Assembly: GCA_013112725.1 (NCBI GenBank)
Contig: JABFFZ010000013.1
Coordinates: 1-64,000 of the forward strand
Length of the DNA stretch: 64,000 bases
DNA from: Chloroflexota bacterium
GTDB lineage: Bacteria; Chloroflexota; Anaerolineae; Promineifilales; Promineifilaceae
Direction of reading: 5' to 3'
Positions 8,778-18,199 of this stretch are shown here, piece after piece; the first letter of the stretch is position 1, and every line of letters starts with the position of its first letter. The notes under the pieces were generated by a model that made no database searches, was not told the DNA's origin, and worked only from the letters and a program-made list of their open reading frames with translations. The translations under genes and the position numbers were made by a program.

Positions 8778-10144
8778 ATTTGTGCTACTTTACGTCGTGG
8801 TGCAGTTTTAACTACCCGTAGCCGCACACATAGCTGATATAGAGCAAAGACAATGATGATTGGTAACAGATCAAACATTAATACCAATACAACCCCGCTG
8901 GCTGCAATGCCAATGATAGAGGTGGAAATTAGTGAGATGAAAATCAATCGGGCAATTGTAATGGTTTGTGAATTTATCAGGCGGCGATATGAAGCACGTA
9001 ATACAAAACCCAACAGGCTCATTCCTAAAACGATACCTACCCATCCGAAGTTTGCATAAAACTCTCCAACAATTGTGGGATCAACGGGCCCAGGAGAACT
9101 CAATATCAACCCCATCTTTTCAACCAACCAATAGCCAAAATGTTGTTGTGTGCCAGGGAGTAAGACCTGGGCGCTAATAAGATAACTACTTCCATAAAGG
9201 TACGCATGATCTTCTGGAAAAAAGCGAACCACCAGGTCCAATACATATAGATAACGAACAAAAATAGACCAAATTGTGCGTCGAAGCGTAAATTCAATAT
9301 CTGCTGGTGTTTGCAAAAACTGTCCATACAGACGATAAAAACCTGCTACGCCAAGCAGAATGATGAGTGTGAGGATCAATATACCTAAACTTCTTTTAGG
9401 TATGTGCGCATAGCGGATGAAGTGATAAACAATAAACCCACTTAACATGACACGAACGGCTGGCATACGATATCCCACACCTACCAAAAGAAGTGAGGTC
9501 GTGATAAGCAGGCCGCCGGCTACCAGCAAAAAATGTGCTTTACGACGTTTGGCATTCATGCCTACCAGGAAGGTTGTGCTAACGTTAAGAAAGGCAAAGC
9601 CTGCAATCAACAGGTATCCTAAGCCACCGACGGCTCCAACACGCAAGCTTTCAGCATTTTCTGCCAGGAATGGGATTGTCCCTACAAGAGCATAATAAAT
9701 CAGAAGGAAGAAGAATCCAATAAGAAAAAAAAACCAAGCCCACCAAAATTCCCGTTGGCTATAGGAATAATCGACCATAACCAGGCGCTTTAGCCTAAGT
9801 TTGCGATGCGGACTTGCAAGCAGATCGGCAAAGAGTGCCCCTCCCAGAAAAACAGTCAATCCTAATAACACGGCTATCAGGGTTGCTGCGTGCAAATCAA
9901 GGTTAAACCACTTAGTTCCTATAATCCCCACAACAACGAAGGTGACGTAACTAACTATGAACATTATCACCGGATCGATCCAATTGGCCAGGTTGTAAAG
10001 ACGATGTGAAACAAATAACAACAGAGAGCAAACCAGTAAAATAACCATCGCCCACAACAAATCGGCGTACCCATTTAGAGATGTCAACAAACCAGCAAGT
10101 GTGGCAATGAACAACAAAAGATATCTTATTGATTTTTTGGGCAT
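8774..10144 (-). CDS. Oligosaccharide repeat-unit polymerase (Wzy-like)
   Basis: A multi-spanning membrane protein of about 456 aa with twelve or so hydrophobic segments and a periplasmic-type loop ending VGEFYANFGWVGIVLG, typical of oligosaccharide-repeat polymerases. It lies between the flippase and glycosyltransferases, the usual place for wzy. The start is uncertain. The ATG at 10144 (MPKKSIRY) overlaps the flippase stop as TAATG and has AAGAAG upstream, so it is preferred. ATGs at 10165 and 10243 are in frame, but the latter would overlap the flippase by 100 bp. The gene is AT-rich and free of the octamer. Confidence 0.8.
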   Translation of the reverse strand: MPKKSIRYLLLFIATLAGLLTSLNGYADLLWAMVILLVCSLLLFVSHRLYNLANWIDPVIMFIVSYVTFVVVGIIGTKWFNLDLHAATLIAVLLGLTVFLGGALFADLLASPHRKLRLKRLVMVDYSYSQREFWWAWFFFLIGFFFLLIYYALVGTIPFLAENAESLRVGAVGGLGYLLIAGFAFLNVSTTFLVGMNAKRRKAHFLLVAGGLLITTSLLLVGVGYRMPAVRVMLSGFIVYHFIRYAHIPKRSLGILILTLIILLGVAGFYRLYGQFLQTPADIEFTLRRTIWSIFVRYLYVLDLVVRFFPEDHAYLYGSSYLISAQVLLPGTQQHFGYWLVEKMGLILSSPGPVDPTIVGEFYANFGWVGIVLGMSLLGFVLRASYRRLINSQTITIARLIFISLISTSIIGIAASGVVLVLMFDLLPIIIVFALYQLCVRLRVVKTAPRRKVAQI

Positions 10145-11439
10145 TATTGGCTTCTTAAAATCCATCTTCCTACACCAATGAGCAAGCATGTATATAAGAT
10201 ATAGGAAGCTGCTGTGCCCATAGCTATCCCCTGCAATCCCCAACCTGCTTTAACGAGCAAGAAGCTGAAGATAAAACTAACTACTATCGCGGTTGTCTGC
10301 ACAATAAGGTAATACATTTGCTTATTTACAGTATTTAGAAAATTAGCTACTCCACCCGCTAACGGAATAAATGAAATCCCAACAAGCAAAATACGTGCTG
10401 GTCTAATTCCGATAACATAATCCGGTAACATATAGTGAACTAAATATGGCAAAAGGAAGTATGTTGCCAGGATAACAGGAAGGGTAACGGCCGTTGCTAT
10501 AAGCGATTGCTTGATTACTAAAGGCTTTAACGAGCGAATGTTGTGCGTTTCCCCATAGTGAAATGCCATCCGAGGGTACATCTGCTGCCCAATGATCGCC
10601 GGGAATAAGCTCAAAACGCTGACGCACAATATGGCTAAGGTGTAATGCCCTAGTTGTGATACTCCTAAATACTTTAGAACGATCCAGCGATCAATAGTGG
10701 TAAACACGCTGTAGAGCAATCCCGCTAACATAATGGGAAAGCCAACCTTGATTAAAGGTTGTATTTTGGCCCAATCCAAAGTAATAGATGGGCGAAAAGA
10801 AGTTGTTGAGGCGATAACGACGCACAGCAGCACGGCCGTAACTGCCTGCCCAAATACATAACCGGGCACATGCCAGATATAGGCCAGTGGTAGCGCAAGT
10901 AATGGTAACAAGATGGCGAAAGCAAACTGCTGCATGCTCATCAGGTGGAATCGGATTAAGCACTTGAGTCGCAACTGAAAAAACTGATACATCATCCAAC
11001 TGGCAAATAACAATCCCATCCAGCGCAACGAAGTCTGAAAGCCTGCCTCCACCAGGGAAGTAAACGAGATCAATGTAAGCAAACTCCCACCACCAACTGT
11101 CACCAGCAAGGTAAACCAAAAACTGCTGTGAATGAGGGATTCTGCAATTTCAGGAGCTTGCCGTCCCATGTAGATGGGAACATCCCGATTCATCCCATTA
11201 GGAACCCCTAGCGTAACGATAACGCCATACAAGAGCAGTAGATTGAGTGCGTTCCAGATGCCAAATTCATCCGGCCCCACCCAACGGGCAACCAGCAAAT
11301 TGACTCCGAGGCGTGAAAATTGGAAAGCTATAGTAGCCGCTGCAAAAAACAGAAATTCACCAGCAAAGCCATTTAAGTGTTTCCTGGTTTTCGGTAATAT
11401 CTTCTGAGTTTTGTTGAAGGGGATCACTGTTTTGCGCAA
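10144..11439 (-). CDS. Polysaccharide flippase (Wzx/PST family)
   Basis: A 431-aa MATE-superfamily membrane protein with about twelve spans. Its N-terminus (GEFLFFAAATIAFQFSRLGV, then VARWVGPDEFGIWNALN) has the typical polysaccharide-exporter layout, with a cluster of basic residues before the first span. It flips undecaprenyl-PP-linked repeat units outward for polymerisation by the next gene. It is the first gene of the second transcription unit, after a 456-bp gap. Two octamer copies occur in it, unlike in the four genes downstream. Confidence 0.9.
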   Translation of the reverse strand: MRKTVIPFNKTQKILPKTRKHLNGFAGEFLFFAAATIAFQFSRLGVNLLVARWVGPDEFGIWNALNLLLLYGVIVTLGVPNGMNRDVPIYMGRQAPEIAESLIHSSFWFTLLVTVGGGSLLTLISFTSLVEAGFQTSLRWMGLLFASWMMYQFFQLRLKCLIRFHLMSMQQFAFAILLPLLALPLAYIWHVPGYVFGQAVTAVLLCVVIASTTSFRPSITLDWAKIQPLIKVGFPIMLAGLLYSVFTTIDRWIVLKYLGVSQLGHYTLAILCVSVLSLFPAIIGQQMYPRMAFHYGETHNIRSLKPLVIKQSLIATAVTLPVILATYFLLPYLVHYMLPDYVIGIRPARILLVGISFIPLAGGVANFLNTVNKQMYYLIVQTTAIVVSFIFSFLLVKAGWGLQGIAMGTAASYILYTCLLIGVGRWILRSQ

Positions 11440-11895
11440 TTCCCTGATTCCTCAACGAGTGGTGTTTTTATACAAACCCGCATACCGCCATTAGCTTTTA
11501 ACGTAAGTTTTGTGCAATCAGCGCACAAATTGCGAAAAAATGAATTTTTTGAAAGCTCGAAAATGTCCGCAAAAGATGCTTGATTGTCACTTGAGTGCAA
11601 AATTGCCTGATTTGGGACCGGATTTTCACCAAACCGCATTGGAAAAAGCGGCGAAAAGGCTTTTCTATGTGTGATGAAGCCTGATTTCAACTGCAATTGT
11701 GAGTCATGAAGCCGCTTTCAGATAATTTTCACCCTTTGCAGTGAATTCAGCACCATTGCGTCCTGATTTTGAGCTTTTATTTTTTCAACTTTTTCGTGAT
11801 CTTGCCTCCAATTGTGCAAAAGTTACGTTAATACACCCGATAAGTTGACAAAACAAAAATAGGGAGGAAAGGCAACCGCCTTTGTCACCAACCGG
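11440..11895. other. 456-bp non-coding gap between two polysaccharide sub-operons
   Basis: AT-rich DNA with several CCTGATTT-type words (near 11610, 11680 and 11762) and runs of A and T. No convincing gene is present. It should hold the promoter of the second unit, but no clean -35/-10 pair could be assigned. Its right end holds a terminator for the upstream unit. Confidence 0.6.
11850..11883 (-). terminator. Intrinsic terminator after the Wzz-pse-flippase unit
   Basis: On the minus strand the hairpin AAAGGC-GGTT-GCCTTT (11868-11883) is followed, after CCTCCCTA, by TTTTTGTTTTG. It lies just downstream of the 455-aa gene and separates the two leftward units. Confidence 0.55.
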
Positions 11896-13263
11896 TTAAC
11901 GAGACCCTTTACCCGATAATTCATACACTACCAGCCCCTCAATTTCTGGTACCCTTTGCCAGTCGGTGCCTGTCAGCAGTTCACCGGCGATAATTTGGTG
12001 GATGAGTGCGGCGGCCAGTTCGGCCGAACGGCCGTCATACGCCGTATGTACCGAAGCACAATATCGTTTCGTCCGCTCCCGCACATCCGGTTTACGGGTT
12101 GCCAGTTCTTGCAGCGCCACCGCCACTGCCTGCGGCTCATCATAATAAGGCGCCAGGCCGTTCTGATAAAAACCATAATAGTCTAGCTTCTGCCCCAAAA
12201 AATCATAATAAATAGGGTATACATTCATCAGGGCTGCTTCCAGCAAGATGTTGGAATCGCCGGCCAATACCACATCCATACGGCTGAGGAATTGGAAAGC
12301 AGGTTCGGTACGGCCGTCAGAATACTCCCACCCTACCCGCTGCGCCAGATTTTGCCACATGTCGCGCCGTGTGTCACCGGGGTGCGGTCGCAAGACAAAG
12401 CGCATCTCAGGGACATGCTGGCGCAGTATTTCGGCCAACGCAGCCACCTCTGCCAGCCCATTTTGAGGGTTCACACAAATACCGGCCATAGCTGCCCGCG
12501 ACCGCCGGTTAATTTTTGTGGCATACGCATCAAAACGGGGAAGCCCCACTAAAAACACCTGCGTGGCCGATGGGCCACAAGCGGCATATTTTTGGGCCGC
12601 ATCAAACCCGTCTAACAAGGCAAAATCAAACGCCAGTGGGGGAAACCGCTCTGAGACCGAAGCGTGTGGCAAATAGATCGTCGTGATCTTCTCCGCCTGC
12701 GCGGCCCGCAGCATTGCCCGTGTCCACAGCATGTGGTCATTGGCCATAATCACCACCGCCGGCTGCATCCGCCGCAATAACCGGCGAACCAGAATATAAT
12801 ACCCATACGACAGCCAATACATGTCAAACACATGCCGGAACGGCCGTCGCGCCACACCTCGCGCCAGTACATAACGCACCAGTACCACCGGAAAAAAGAA
12901 AAGCGACCAGACATATGCCCATAACAGCGGTAATTGGTGATCGCCAAAACCCTCCATACCCAATAGGTACGCACCGTTGATCTCTTGCGCCAACGGCCGT
13001 AGCGCCGCCGTCTGGTTATTGGTGGTGACAAAAAACAGCGGCGCTTGCGGAGAGAATGACGGCATGCGCCCGCTTTGGGGTAACTGGCGAATCAATTTGA
13101 GCATACGCCAAAAGAATGCGCCGATACGCACAAAAAAACCAGGCTTTGGCTGCCCAACTTGAGCAAGCAGTGTCATGTCTATGTTTTGTGGCCGATACAA
13201 ATAAACCAGATCGGACACATCAAGTGACAGCGCGTCGCGGATAATCTGCCAGGTTCCAGACAA
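11896..13263 (-). CDS. GT-B-like capsule/surface glycan protein
   Basis: A 455-aa protein with one strongly hydrophobic stretch (about 118-138) and a GT-B-like C-terminal half: VIMANDHMLWTRAM, TIYLPHASVSERFPP, VFLVGLPRFDAY, FVLRPHPGDTRRDM and VVLAGDSNILLEAALMN. The PH, RPHPG and DSN motifs follow the pattern of capsular or nucleotide-sugar-dependent transferases that act on sialic-acid-like sugars, and parallel the protein at 6963-8777. Placed directly after the pseudaminic acid genes and a flippase, it is the best local candidate for the pseudaminic acid transferase. That is inference from position. Confidence 0.65.
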   Translation of the reverse strand: MSGTWQIIRDALSLDVSDLVYLYRPQNIDMTLLAQVGQPKPGFFVRIGAFFWRMLKLIRQLPQSGRMPSFSPQAPLFFVTTNNQTAALRPLAQEINGAYLLGMEGFGDHQLPLLWAYVWSLFFFPVVLVRYVLARGVARRPFRHVFDMYWLSYGYYILVRRLLRRMQPAVVIMANDHMLWTRAMLRAAQAEKITTIYLPHASVSERFPPLAFDFALLDGFDAAQKYAACGPSATQVFLVGLPRFDAYATKINRRSRAAMAGICVNPQNGLAEVAALAEILRQHVPEMRFVLRPHPGDTRRDMWQNLAQRVGWEYSDGRTEPAFQFLSRMDVVLAGDSNILLEAALMNVYPIYYDFLGQKLDYYGFYQNGLAPYYDEPQAVAVALQELATRKPDVRERTKRYCASVHTAYDGRSAELAAALIHQIIAGELLTGTDWQRVPEIEGLVVYELSGKGSR

Positions 13264-13303
13264 CTAACTACTTCTCCTCATAAATAGTGGCTATTTGATT
13301 TCC

Positions 13304-14782
13304 TCAAAGCGAACGGGCATATTGCCATAACGCGCGAAGTTGGGGGCGGTTGCCCACTAAAAAGACGGCAAGGCCGGCCAGACTAAATACCAGGTATTGT
13401 TCTGTCAGGCAGCCAATGACCGCCAGCACCACAGCAATCACGCTGCCGATGGGCATGACCCGTCCCCAGTAATCCTGTATACGCGGTCGCTGCCGGAGTA
13501 AACCTTCACCCAGCCATGCTTGCAGGAACGTAAATACGGCCGATCCCACCAAAATAGACATCGCTACCCATAACATATTGAGGTTAAGCCAGGCCGCGGC
13601 AAAGCCCAAAATGAGTACAACCACAACGGCCAACATGGCAATACCGGCCACTTTCATTTGCTGCTTGCGGGCAATGGCTACCGAATTGTAGCCAAATGTC
13701 ACCGACAGGACTGCCTGTGACAACAAGAGGATGATCAAAACGCCCACGCTGGCGGCATATTGGGGCAAAATAATAACCAGCAGCGGAGCTGCCAAAATCA
13801 TGCCAAACACAACCAGGAACACGGCCGTGCCATACACCACATTCACCCGCCACACCGTTTGCCGCACGGCTTCATCTGGCAGGCCAAAGCGCGTTTTGGC
13901 CAGCACCACCGGGAAAATAATCCAGGCGACAGCCCGCAACCCTAGCAGCGTAGCATTGGCCAGGGCATACGCCAGGGAAAAATACCCCATCATCTCCACT
14001 GAATAGGAAATACCGATGATCGTCCGCCCCGCCAAAATAATGAGCCAGAAACTCAGGTTATAGACCAGCAGCGGGACGCCAATTTTCAGCAAATGCCGGG
14101 CTATGGGCGTATCCCACATCAGCCTGACGGGGAACGGGGCGCGAACGGTATACACCAGCACGCCAATCACATTTGCCAACACCATTGCCACCAGCGAAGC
14201 CATGATCAACTGTTCCCGGCTAACGAAAAAAATGATCGTCAGAGGTAATGCCGCCAGGATAAGTTCATAGGCGGCAATACGCCCCAACTTTTGGTAGACG
14301 CGGTAGATGTTGGCATATACCTGGTTCACATGTGTCAGACCGGTCAACAGGGCCATAACCAGGGCATATTGGGTGAATGAATACTTGGTAAACAGGGGTA
14401 TCTGAAAGTATTGCACAATCAAACCCGCCAGCAATAACCCCACAGAGATCAAGCCGGTCGTGGTCAGCGCAACGGCGATCAACCGGGCATGGTTTTGTTT
14501 GTTATCCGGCTCGGCCACCGCCAGTTCCACATTGATGGCATATTGCAGCCCCAACCCGGTATAAGACGTATATTGGCTGACCAACATCAGGAAGCCCCAG
14601 ACACCGAACAAAATCGGCCCCAAAATACGCGCCAGCCAGATGCCACGAACCAGTTGCAGCAGATAACTCAGGTAACGGTTGGCCGTAAAAAGGACGGTGG
14701 GCTTTTTCAGCAACCGGCGCAGCGTGCCCCAGAGTTGGGTCACCTGCGCTGTGGTGGTCTGTATCATCAGCTTATCAGGCAA
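13304..14782 (-). CDS. Polysaccharide flippase (second Wzx-like exporter)
   Basis: A 492-aa integral membrane protein with about fourteen hydrophobic segments. The start region (LVRGIWLARILGPILFGVWG) matches the LARxLGPxxFG motif of PST-type flippases. It overlaps the end of pseI by 8 bp, so it belongs to the pseudaminic acid unit, whereas the flippase at 10144-11439 heads the second unit. Two flippases suggest two different lipid-linked glycans. Confidence 0.9.
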   Translation of the reverse strand: MPDKLMIQTTTAQVTQLWGTLRRLLKKPTVLFTANRYLSYLLQLVRGIWLARILGPILFGVWGFLMLVSQYTSYTGLGLQYAINVELAVAEPDNKQNHARLIAVALTTTGLISVGLLLAGLIVQYFQIPLFTKYSFTQYALVMALLTGLTHVNQVYANIYRVYQKLGRIAAYELILAALPLTIIFFVSREQLIMASLVAMVLANVIGVLVYTVRAPFPVRLMWDTPIARHLLKIGVPLLVYNLSFWLIILAGRTIIGISYSVEMMGYFSLAYALANATLLGLRAVAWIIFPVVLAKTRFGLPDEAVRQTVWRVNVVYGTAVFLVVFGMILAAPLLVIILPQYAASVGVLIILLLSQAVLSVTFGYNSVAIARKQQMKVAGIAMLAVVVVLILGFAAAWLNLNMLWVAMSILVGSAVFTFLQAWLGEGLLRQRPRIQDYWGRVMPIGSVIAVVLAVIGCLTEQYLVFSLAGLAVFLVGNRPQLRALWQYARSL

Positions 14783-15815
14783 CCATGTCCCATTGCACGG
14801 GCGTCCCGGGCGTCACATCATAGGCGGCGCGCCGGCCGATGATTTCTGGCAGGTAACGGGTGTGCAGCCCATGACCGGGGCGAATGGAACGCACGTTTTC
14901 GGCAGTGAACGGCTCGCCGGCCTTGACATCTTTTACCACAAACAAGGAGCGGCGAAATACCCGGCTGGCCTGTTCCCGCTCGGTAACATCGTACTGCACC
15001 TGTCCCAACGCCTTTTCGGCGGCGCGAATGGCCTCGACCATCGCTTTGAATTCCTGGGGTTCCAACGAGAAGGCGCTGTCTGGGCCGGGCACATCACGGG
15101 AGAGGGTAAAGTGCTTTTCGATGATGGCCGCGCCCAGGGCTACGGCCGTGACCGGCGCAGCAATTCCCAACGTATGATCAGACAACCCCACCGGCACACT
15201 ATACGCAGCCGCCAGATGGGGGATGGTACGAAGATTCATCTCTTCCGGTGGCGCAGGGTAGGCGCTGGTGCATTTGAGCAGGGCCAACTGGTTATTCCCC
15301 TCCTGGCGAATAGTTTGCACCGCCTCGTCAATTTCGGCCAACGTGGCCATGCCCGTAGACATGATGATGGGCTTGCCGGTGCGGGCGATACGCCGGATGA
15401 GCGGGATGTCTACCACTTCAAACGAGGCAATTTTATAGGCGGGCACATGCATGTTTTCCAAAAAGTCAACGGCCGTTTCATCAAAAGGTGTAGAAAACAG
15501 ATGCAGCCCCAATTCGTGGGCCACCGCCTGCAATTGGGGCTGCCATTCCCAGGGTGTGTAAGCCTCACCATAAAGTTGGTACAGGTTCTTACCGGCCCAA
15601 ATGGTGCCTTCGCCAATACGAAAATAATCATTATCACAATTAATAGTGATCGTATCAGGGGTATAGGTTTGCAGCTTAATCGCATCGGCCCCCGCCTCTT
15701 TGGCCGCATGAATAAGCTGCACAGCCTGGTTGAAATCCTGATTGTGGTTAGCCGACAATTCCGCAATTATGTAGGTGGGGACGCCTGTGCCGATTTTTTG
15801 TTTATTGATGTACAT
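14775..15815 (-). CDS. pseI: Pseudaminic acid synthase
   Basis: A 346-aa NeuB-family enzyme. The TIM-barrel part has AELSANHNQDFNQA, AGADAIKLQTYTPDT, STPFDETAVDFLE, YKIASFE, ISTGMAT-like MSTGMATLAEI, LKCTSAYPAPPEEMNL and GLSDHTLG. A C-terminal SAF antifreeze-like domain (about 285-346) follows. The enzyme condenses phosphoenolpyruvate with 2,4-diacetamido-2,4,6-trideoxy-L-altrose to give pseudaminic acid. The TYTPDT motif and the companions pseB, C, G and H favour PseI over sialic or legionaminic acid synthases. There is a 53-bp gap after pseH. Confidence 0.92.
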   Translation of the reverse strand: MYINKQKIGTGVPTYIIAELSANHNQDFNQAVQLIHAAKEAGADAIKLQTYTPDTITINCDNDYFRIGEGTIWAGKNLYQLYGEAYTPWEWQPQLQAVAHELGLHLFSTPFDETAVDFLENMHVPAYKIASFEVVDIPLIRRIARTGKPIIMSTGMATLAEIDEAVQTIRQEGNNQLALLKCTSAYPAPPEEMNLRTIPHLAAAYSVPVGLSDHTLGIAAPVTAVALGAAIIEKHFTLSRDVPGPDSAFSLEPQEFKAMVEAIRAAEKALGQVQYDVTEREQASRVFRRSLFVVKDVKAGEPFTAENVRSIRPGHGLHTRYLPEIIGRRAAYDVTPGTPVQWDMVA

Positions 15816-15868
15816 TTTTCCCTGCCTTTCTCAGAGAGTTGTCCGATTTGTACCAAATGTACCAGACT

Positions 15869-16417
15869 CTAAATAATGCCTTTCGCTTGCAAACGCTGCT
15901 CAATAGCTGGTTTAATGGCTTGCCACTCTTCACGCAGGATGGCCAGACAAACTACATCGTGAGGGATTCCATGTTTCCAACGATGCTGACGGAACAGACC
16001 TTCCTGTTCAAAGCCAAATTTCTTGTGCATCGTAACGACAGCTTCATTAAACCCAAGCACCTCACAACAAAGTTTATTTAGCCCTAATTCTTCAAACACA
16101 TATGTCAGGATAGCATATTCGACATAGCTGCCAACACCTTTACCACGCACATTGGGGCTGGCAATATAAAAAGCCCAATAACACCTCTGATTATGCCTAT
16201 CGAGATCATAGATATTAACCAAGCCCACATCCTCGCCATCGCATTGAATAACCCAACACCGTATCTTGTCATCCATCTGGATATGTTGGAACCAATTCTC
16301 ATGCTCTTCAGTTGTGATCTCCCGGTCTGTGTACATGAATCTGGCTATCTCCGGCGAATTGCGCCATTGTAGAATTATCCCCTTATCCTCAGGTCTAACA
16401 TCCCTCAATTGATTCAT
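15869..16417 (-). CDS. pseH: UDP-4-amino-4,6-dideoxy-N-acetyl-beta-L-altrosamine N-acetyltransferase
   Basis: A 182-aa GNAT enzyme, starting at ATG 16417 with GGAGG eight bases upstream; longer in-frame starts would run further into pseG. The acetyl-CoA loop is ASPNVRGKGVGSYVEYAIL and the N-terminus is VRPEDKGIILQWRNSPEIARFM, typical of PseH. It N-acetylates the 4-amino group of the PseC product. It overlaps pseG by 23 bp. The gene is AT-richer than its neighbours and contains no octamer. Confidence 0.9.
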   Translation of the reverse strand: MNQLRDVRPEDKGIILQWRNSPEIARFMYTDREITTEEHENWFQHIQMDDKIRCWVIQCDGEDVGLVNIYDLDRHNQRCYWAFYIASPNVRGKGVGSYVEYAILTYVFEELGLNKLCCEVLGFNEAVVTMHKKFGFEQEGLFRQHRWKHGIPHDVVCLAILREEWQAIKPAIEQRLQAKGII

Positions 16418-17471
16418 GCTGTTCCTCCAGGTCGGCCGATTGCATATTGTTAACAATTCGGACAACGCCATATCCATCCACCAAATCGCGCGCACGTTTG
16501 TGCATCAACGCGCGCTGCGCAGAATCTTTTAGCACACTTTCAAGATATTCCTTCACTCGCGCCAATGTCAATGTTCTGTTTTGATCCAACTTTAGACATA
16601 TACCGTTTTGTGCGAGTGTGTTCACTGCCTCGGATTGGTTATCTGCTAACGTGACTAATAAGGTAGGCACTCCCATAAAAGCTAACTCCCAGATGCTGCT
16701 ACCGCCGGCCGATACGGCCAGATCTGCCCAGGCCATCAATTCCGGCATATTGGGCACATTCTGGCGGAGTTGAAATCGGGGATCATTGCCAACGGCCGTC
16801 ACCAACTCCTGGTAATGAGGATTCTGCCCACCCACCACGATGACGGCTTCCCAATCACCCGACAGCTGCTGTAATGCCTGAATAACCTTCAGGGTCACAT
16901 TGTCCGGATCACTCCCGCCCAATGTCACCAACAGGTGGCTCGCCACCTCAAGCATTGGCCGCTGCCAGCCACGCCAGGGCCAGAACTCCCGCCGCAACAG
17001 GGCAAAAGACGTACCCAACAGCAGACGGGTATACGGCTCACGCGCCTGGTACAAATGGGCCTGGGCATAGATGTTTTGATTCAATACCAGATCGGCGTAA
17101 TAGTGGTCGGCGTGGGCGTTGTCATCAATAAACAGCAGCGAGAACCCCGCTTCCTTGATCTGCTTTTGGTAGGCGCTGTGGAAATGATAGCCATCCACCA
17201 CAACCCACCGGGCGTGGTGTTGGTTGGCCAACACGGCCGTTGCCGCCGCATCCGCCTCACTGCCGGCCACCACGCCAACCAGATGCGCCACCTGCATCCC
17301 TTCTTGCCACAGCCGTTCCTCAATGGCCGGCATTTCCCAGGCCAGCACAAAAAGAACTTCGCCACCCGCTTCCTGCCAACCCTGCGCCAACGCCAGGCAG
17401 CGCATCAGGTGCCCCGTGCCCATTTGTGTGCCGCCGTCGGCGCGGATGAGGAGGGTGTGGACTATCATCAC
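16395..17471 (-). CDS. pseG: UDP-2,4-diacetamido-2,4,6-trideoxy-beta-L-altropyranose hydrolase
   Basis: A 358-aa GT-B-fold hydrolase. The N-terminal motif RADGGTQMGTGHLMRCLAL holds the Gly-rich loop and the catalytic His. Further family landmarks are FIDDNAHADHYYADLVLNQN, YTRLLLGTSFALLRREF, LVTLGGSDPDN and AVSAGGSSIWELAFMGVP. The enzyme removes UDP to free the hexose for PseI. The start ATG at 17471 overlaps the pseF stop by 4 bp. Confidence 0.93.
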   Translation of the reverse strand: MMIVHTLLIRADGGTQMGTGHLMRCLALAQGWQEAGGEVLFVLAWEMPAIEERLWQEGMQVAHLVGVVAGSEADAAATAVLANQHHARWVVVDGYHFHSAYQKQIKEAGFSLLFIDDNAHADHYYADLVLNQNIYAQAHLYQAREPYTRLLLGTSFALLRREFWPWRGWQRPMLEVASHLLVTLGGSDPDNVTLKVIQALQQLSGDWEAVIVVGGQNPHYQELVTAVGNDPRFQLRQNVPNMPELMAWADLAVSAGGSSIWELAFMGVPTLLVTLADNQSEAVNTLAQNGICLKLDQNRTLTLARVKEYLESVLKDSAQRALMHKRARDLVDGYGVVRIVNNMQSADLEEQHESIEGC

Positions 17472-18199
17472 CCCTGCTGTAATTCCTTTTGGGCAATGTG
17501 GGCGTTAATGGCCGACAATTGTGGTGTTTCGGCCAGTAATTGCAGGACCTCTTGCCAGCTAAAGTCCTGGCGCGGCGCAAAATGTTCGTAGATTGCCTGC
17601 ACCAACTGCCAGTCTTCCAGCGTATCTACTGTCCAACGGTAACGGCCGTAATCTTCTCCCGCCGTCACCCCCACCAGACGAAACAAGTGGGGATTCTGGT
17701 ACATGTATGGCGTCACATGCGCCCGTTGAAACGGCGCCGTCGCCGCTTCCCAGGTCTGGCTTAAGGCCGCCATCGAAAATACTTCCGTATCCAATCCACG
17801 CGGGAAGGTACGTGCCAGTGTATTGCTGGCATAATCCGCGCCTGATTCTTGAAAAGCGCCGATCACCTGGTTAATGATGGTCGGTTCAATCAGGGGACAA
17901 TCCGAGGTAATGCGCACTACCACGTCAGCCTGGTATGCCTGTGCTGCCTGGTAATACCGGTCTAGTACATCCTCTTCACTACCGCGAAAACAAGCTACCT
18001 GCAATTGTTCACATGCGGCCACAATCGCGGCGTCAGCCGGCGCCAGTGTGGTGGCTACAATCACCTCATCCACCAACGCCGCCCGCCGCGCCCGCGCCAC
18101 CACCCGCGCCAACATGGGCTGTCCGGCAATATCGCGCAGCGCCTTGCCCGGCAGCCGGGTGCTGCCCATGCGCGCCTGGATAATAACCACCGTTTTCAT
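17468..18199 (-). CDS. pseF: Cytidylyltransferase, PseF/SpsF type
   Basis: A 243-aa CMP-sugar synthetase-like protein: IIQARMGSTRLPGKALRDI at the nucleotide-binding loop, VIVATTLAPAD, VVRITSDCPLIEP and YRWTVDTLEDW. The motif variant is the one of SpsF-like proteins of spore-coat and pse clusters. By position it activates pseudaminic acid to CMP-pseudaminic acid, the donor for a glycosyltransferase. It could alternatively act at another nucleotide-sugar step, because SpsF itself has not been assigned as firmly as canonical PseF. It overlaps pseC and pseG by 4 bp each. Confidence 0.85.
   Translation of the reverse strand: MKTVVIIQARMGSTRLPGKALRDIAGQPMLARVVARARRAALVDEVIVATTLAPADAAIVAACEQLQVACFRGSEEDVLDRYYQAAQAYQADVVVRITSDCPLIEPTIINQVIGAFQESGADYASNTLARTFPRGLDTEVFSMAALSQTWEAATAPFQRAHVTPYMYQNPHLFRLVGVTAGEDYGRYRWTVDTLEDWQLVQAIYEHFAPRQDFSWQEVLQLLAETPQLSAINAHIAQKELQQG

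Noticed and set aside
11424-11696. Possible 90-aa protein in the 456-bp gap
   Set aside because: Overlaps the flippase start, no ribosome site and a composition unlike the neighbours.
14679-15872. A 397-codon open frame antisense to pseI and the flippase
   Set aside because: It covers the well-supported pseI gene and has a composition typical of shadow frames.
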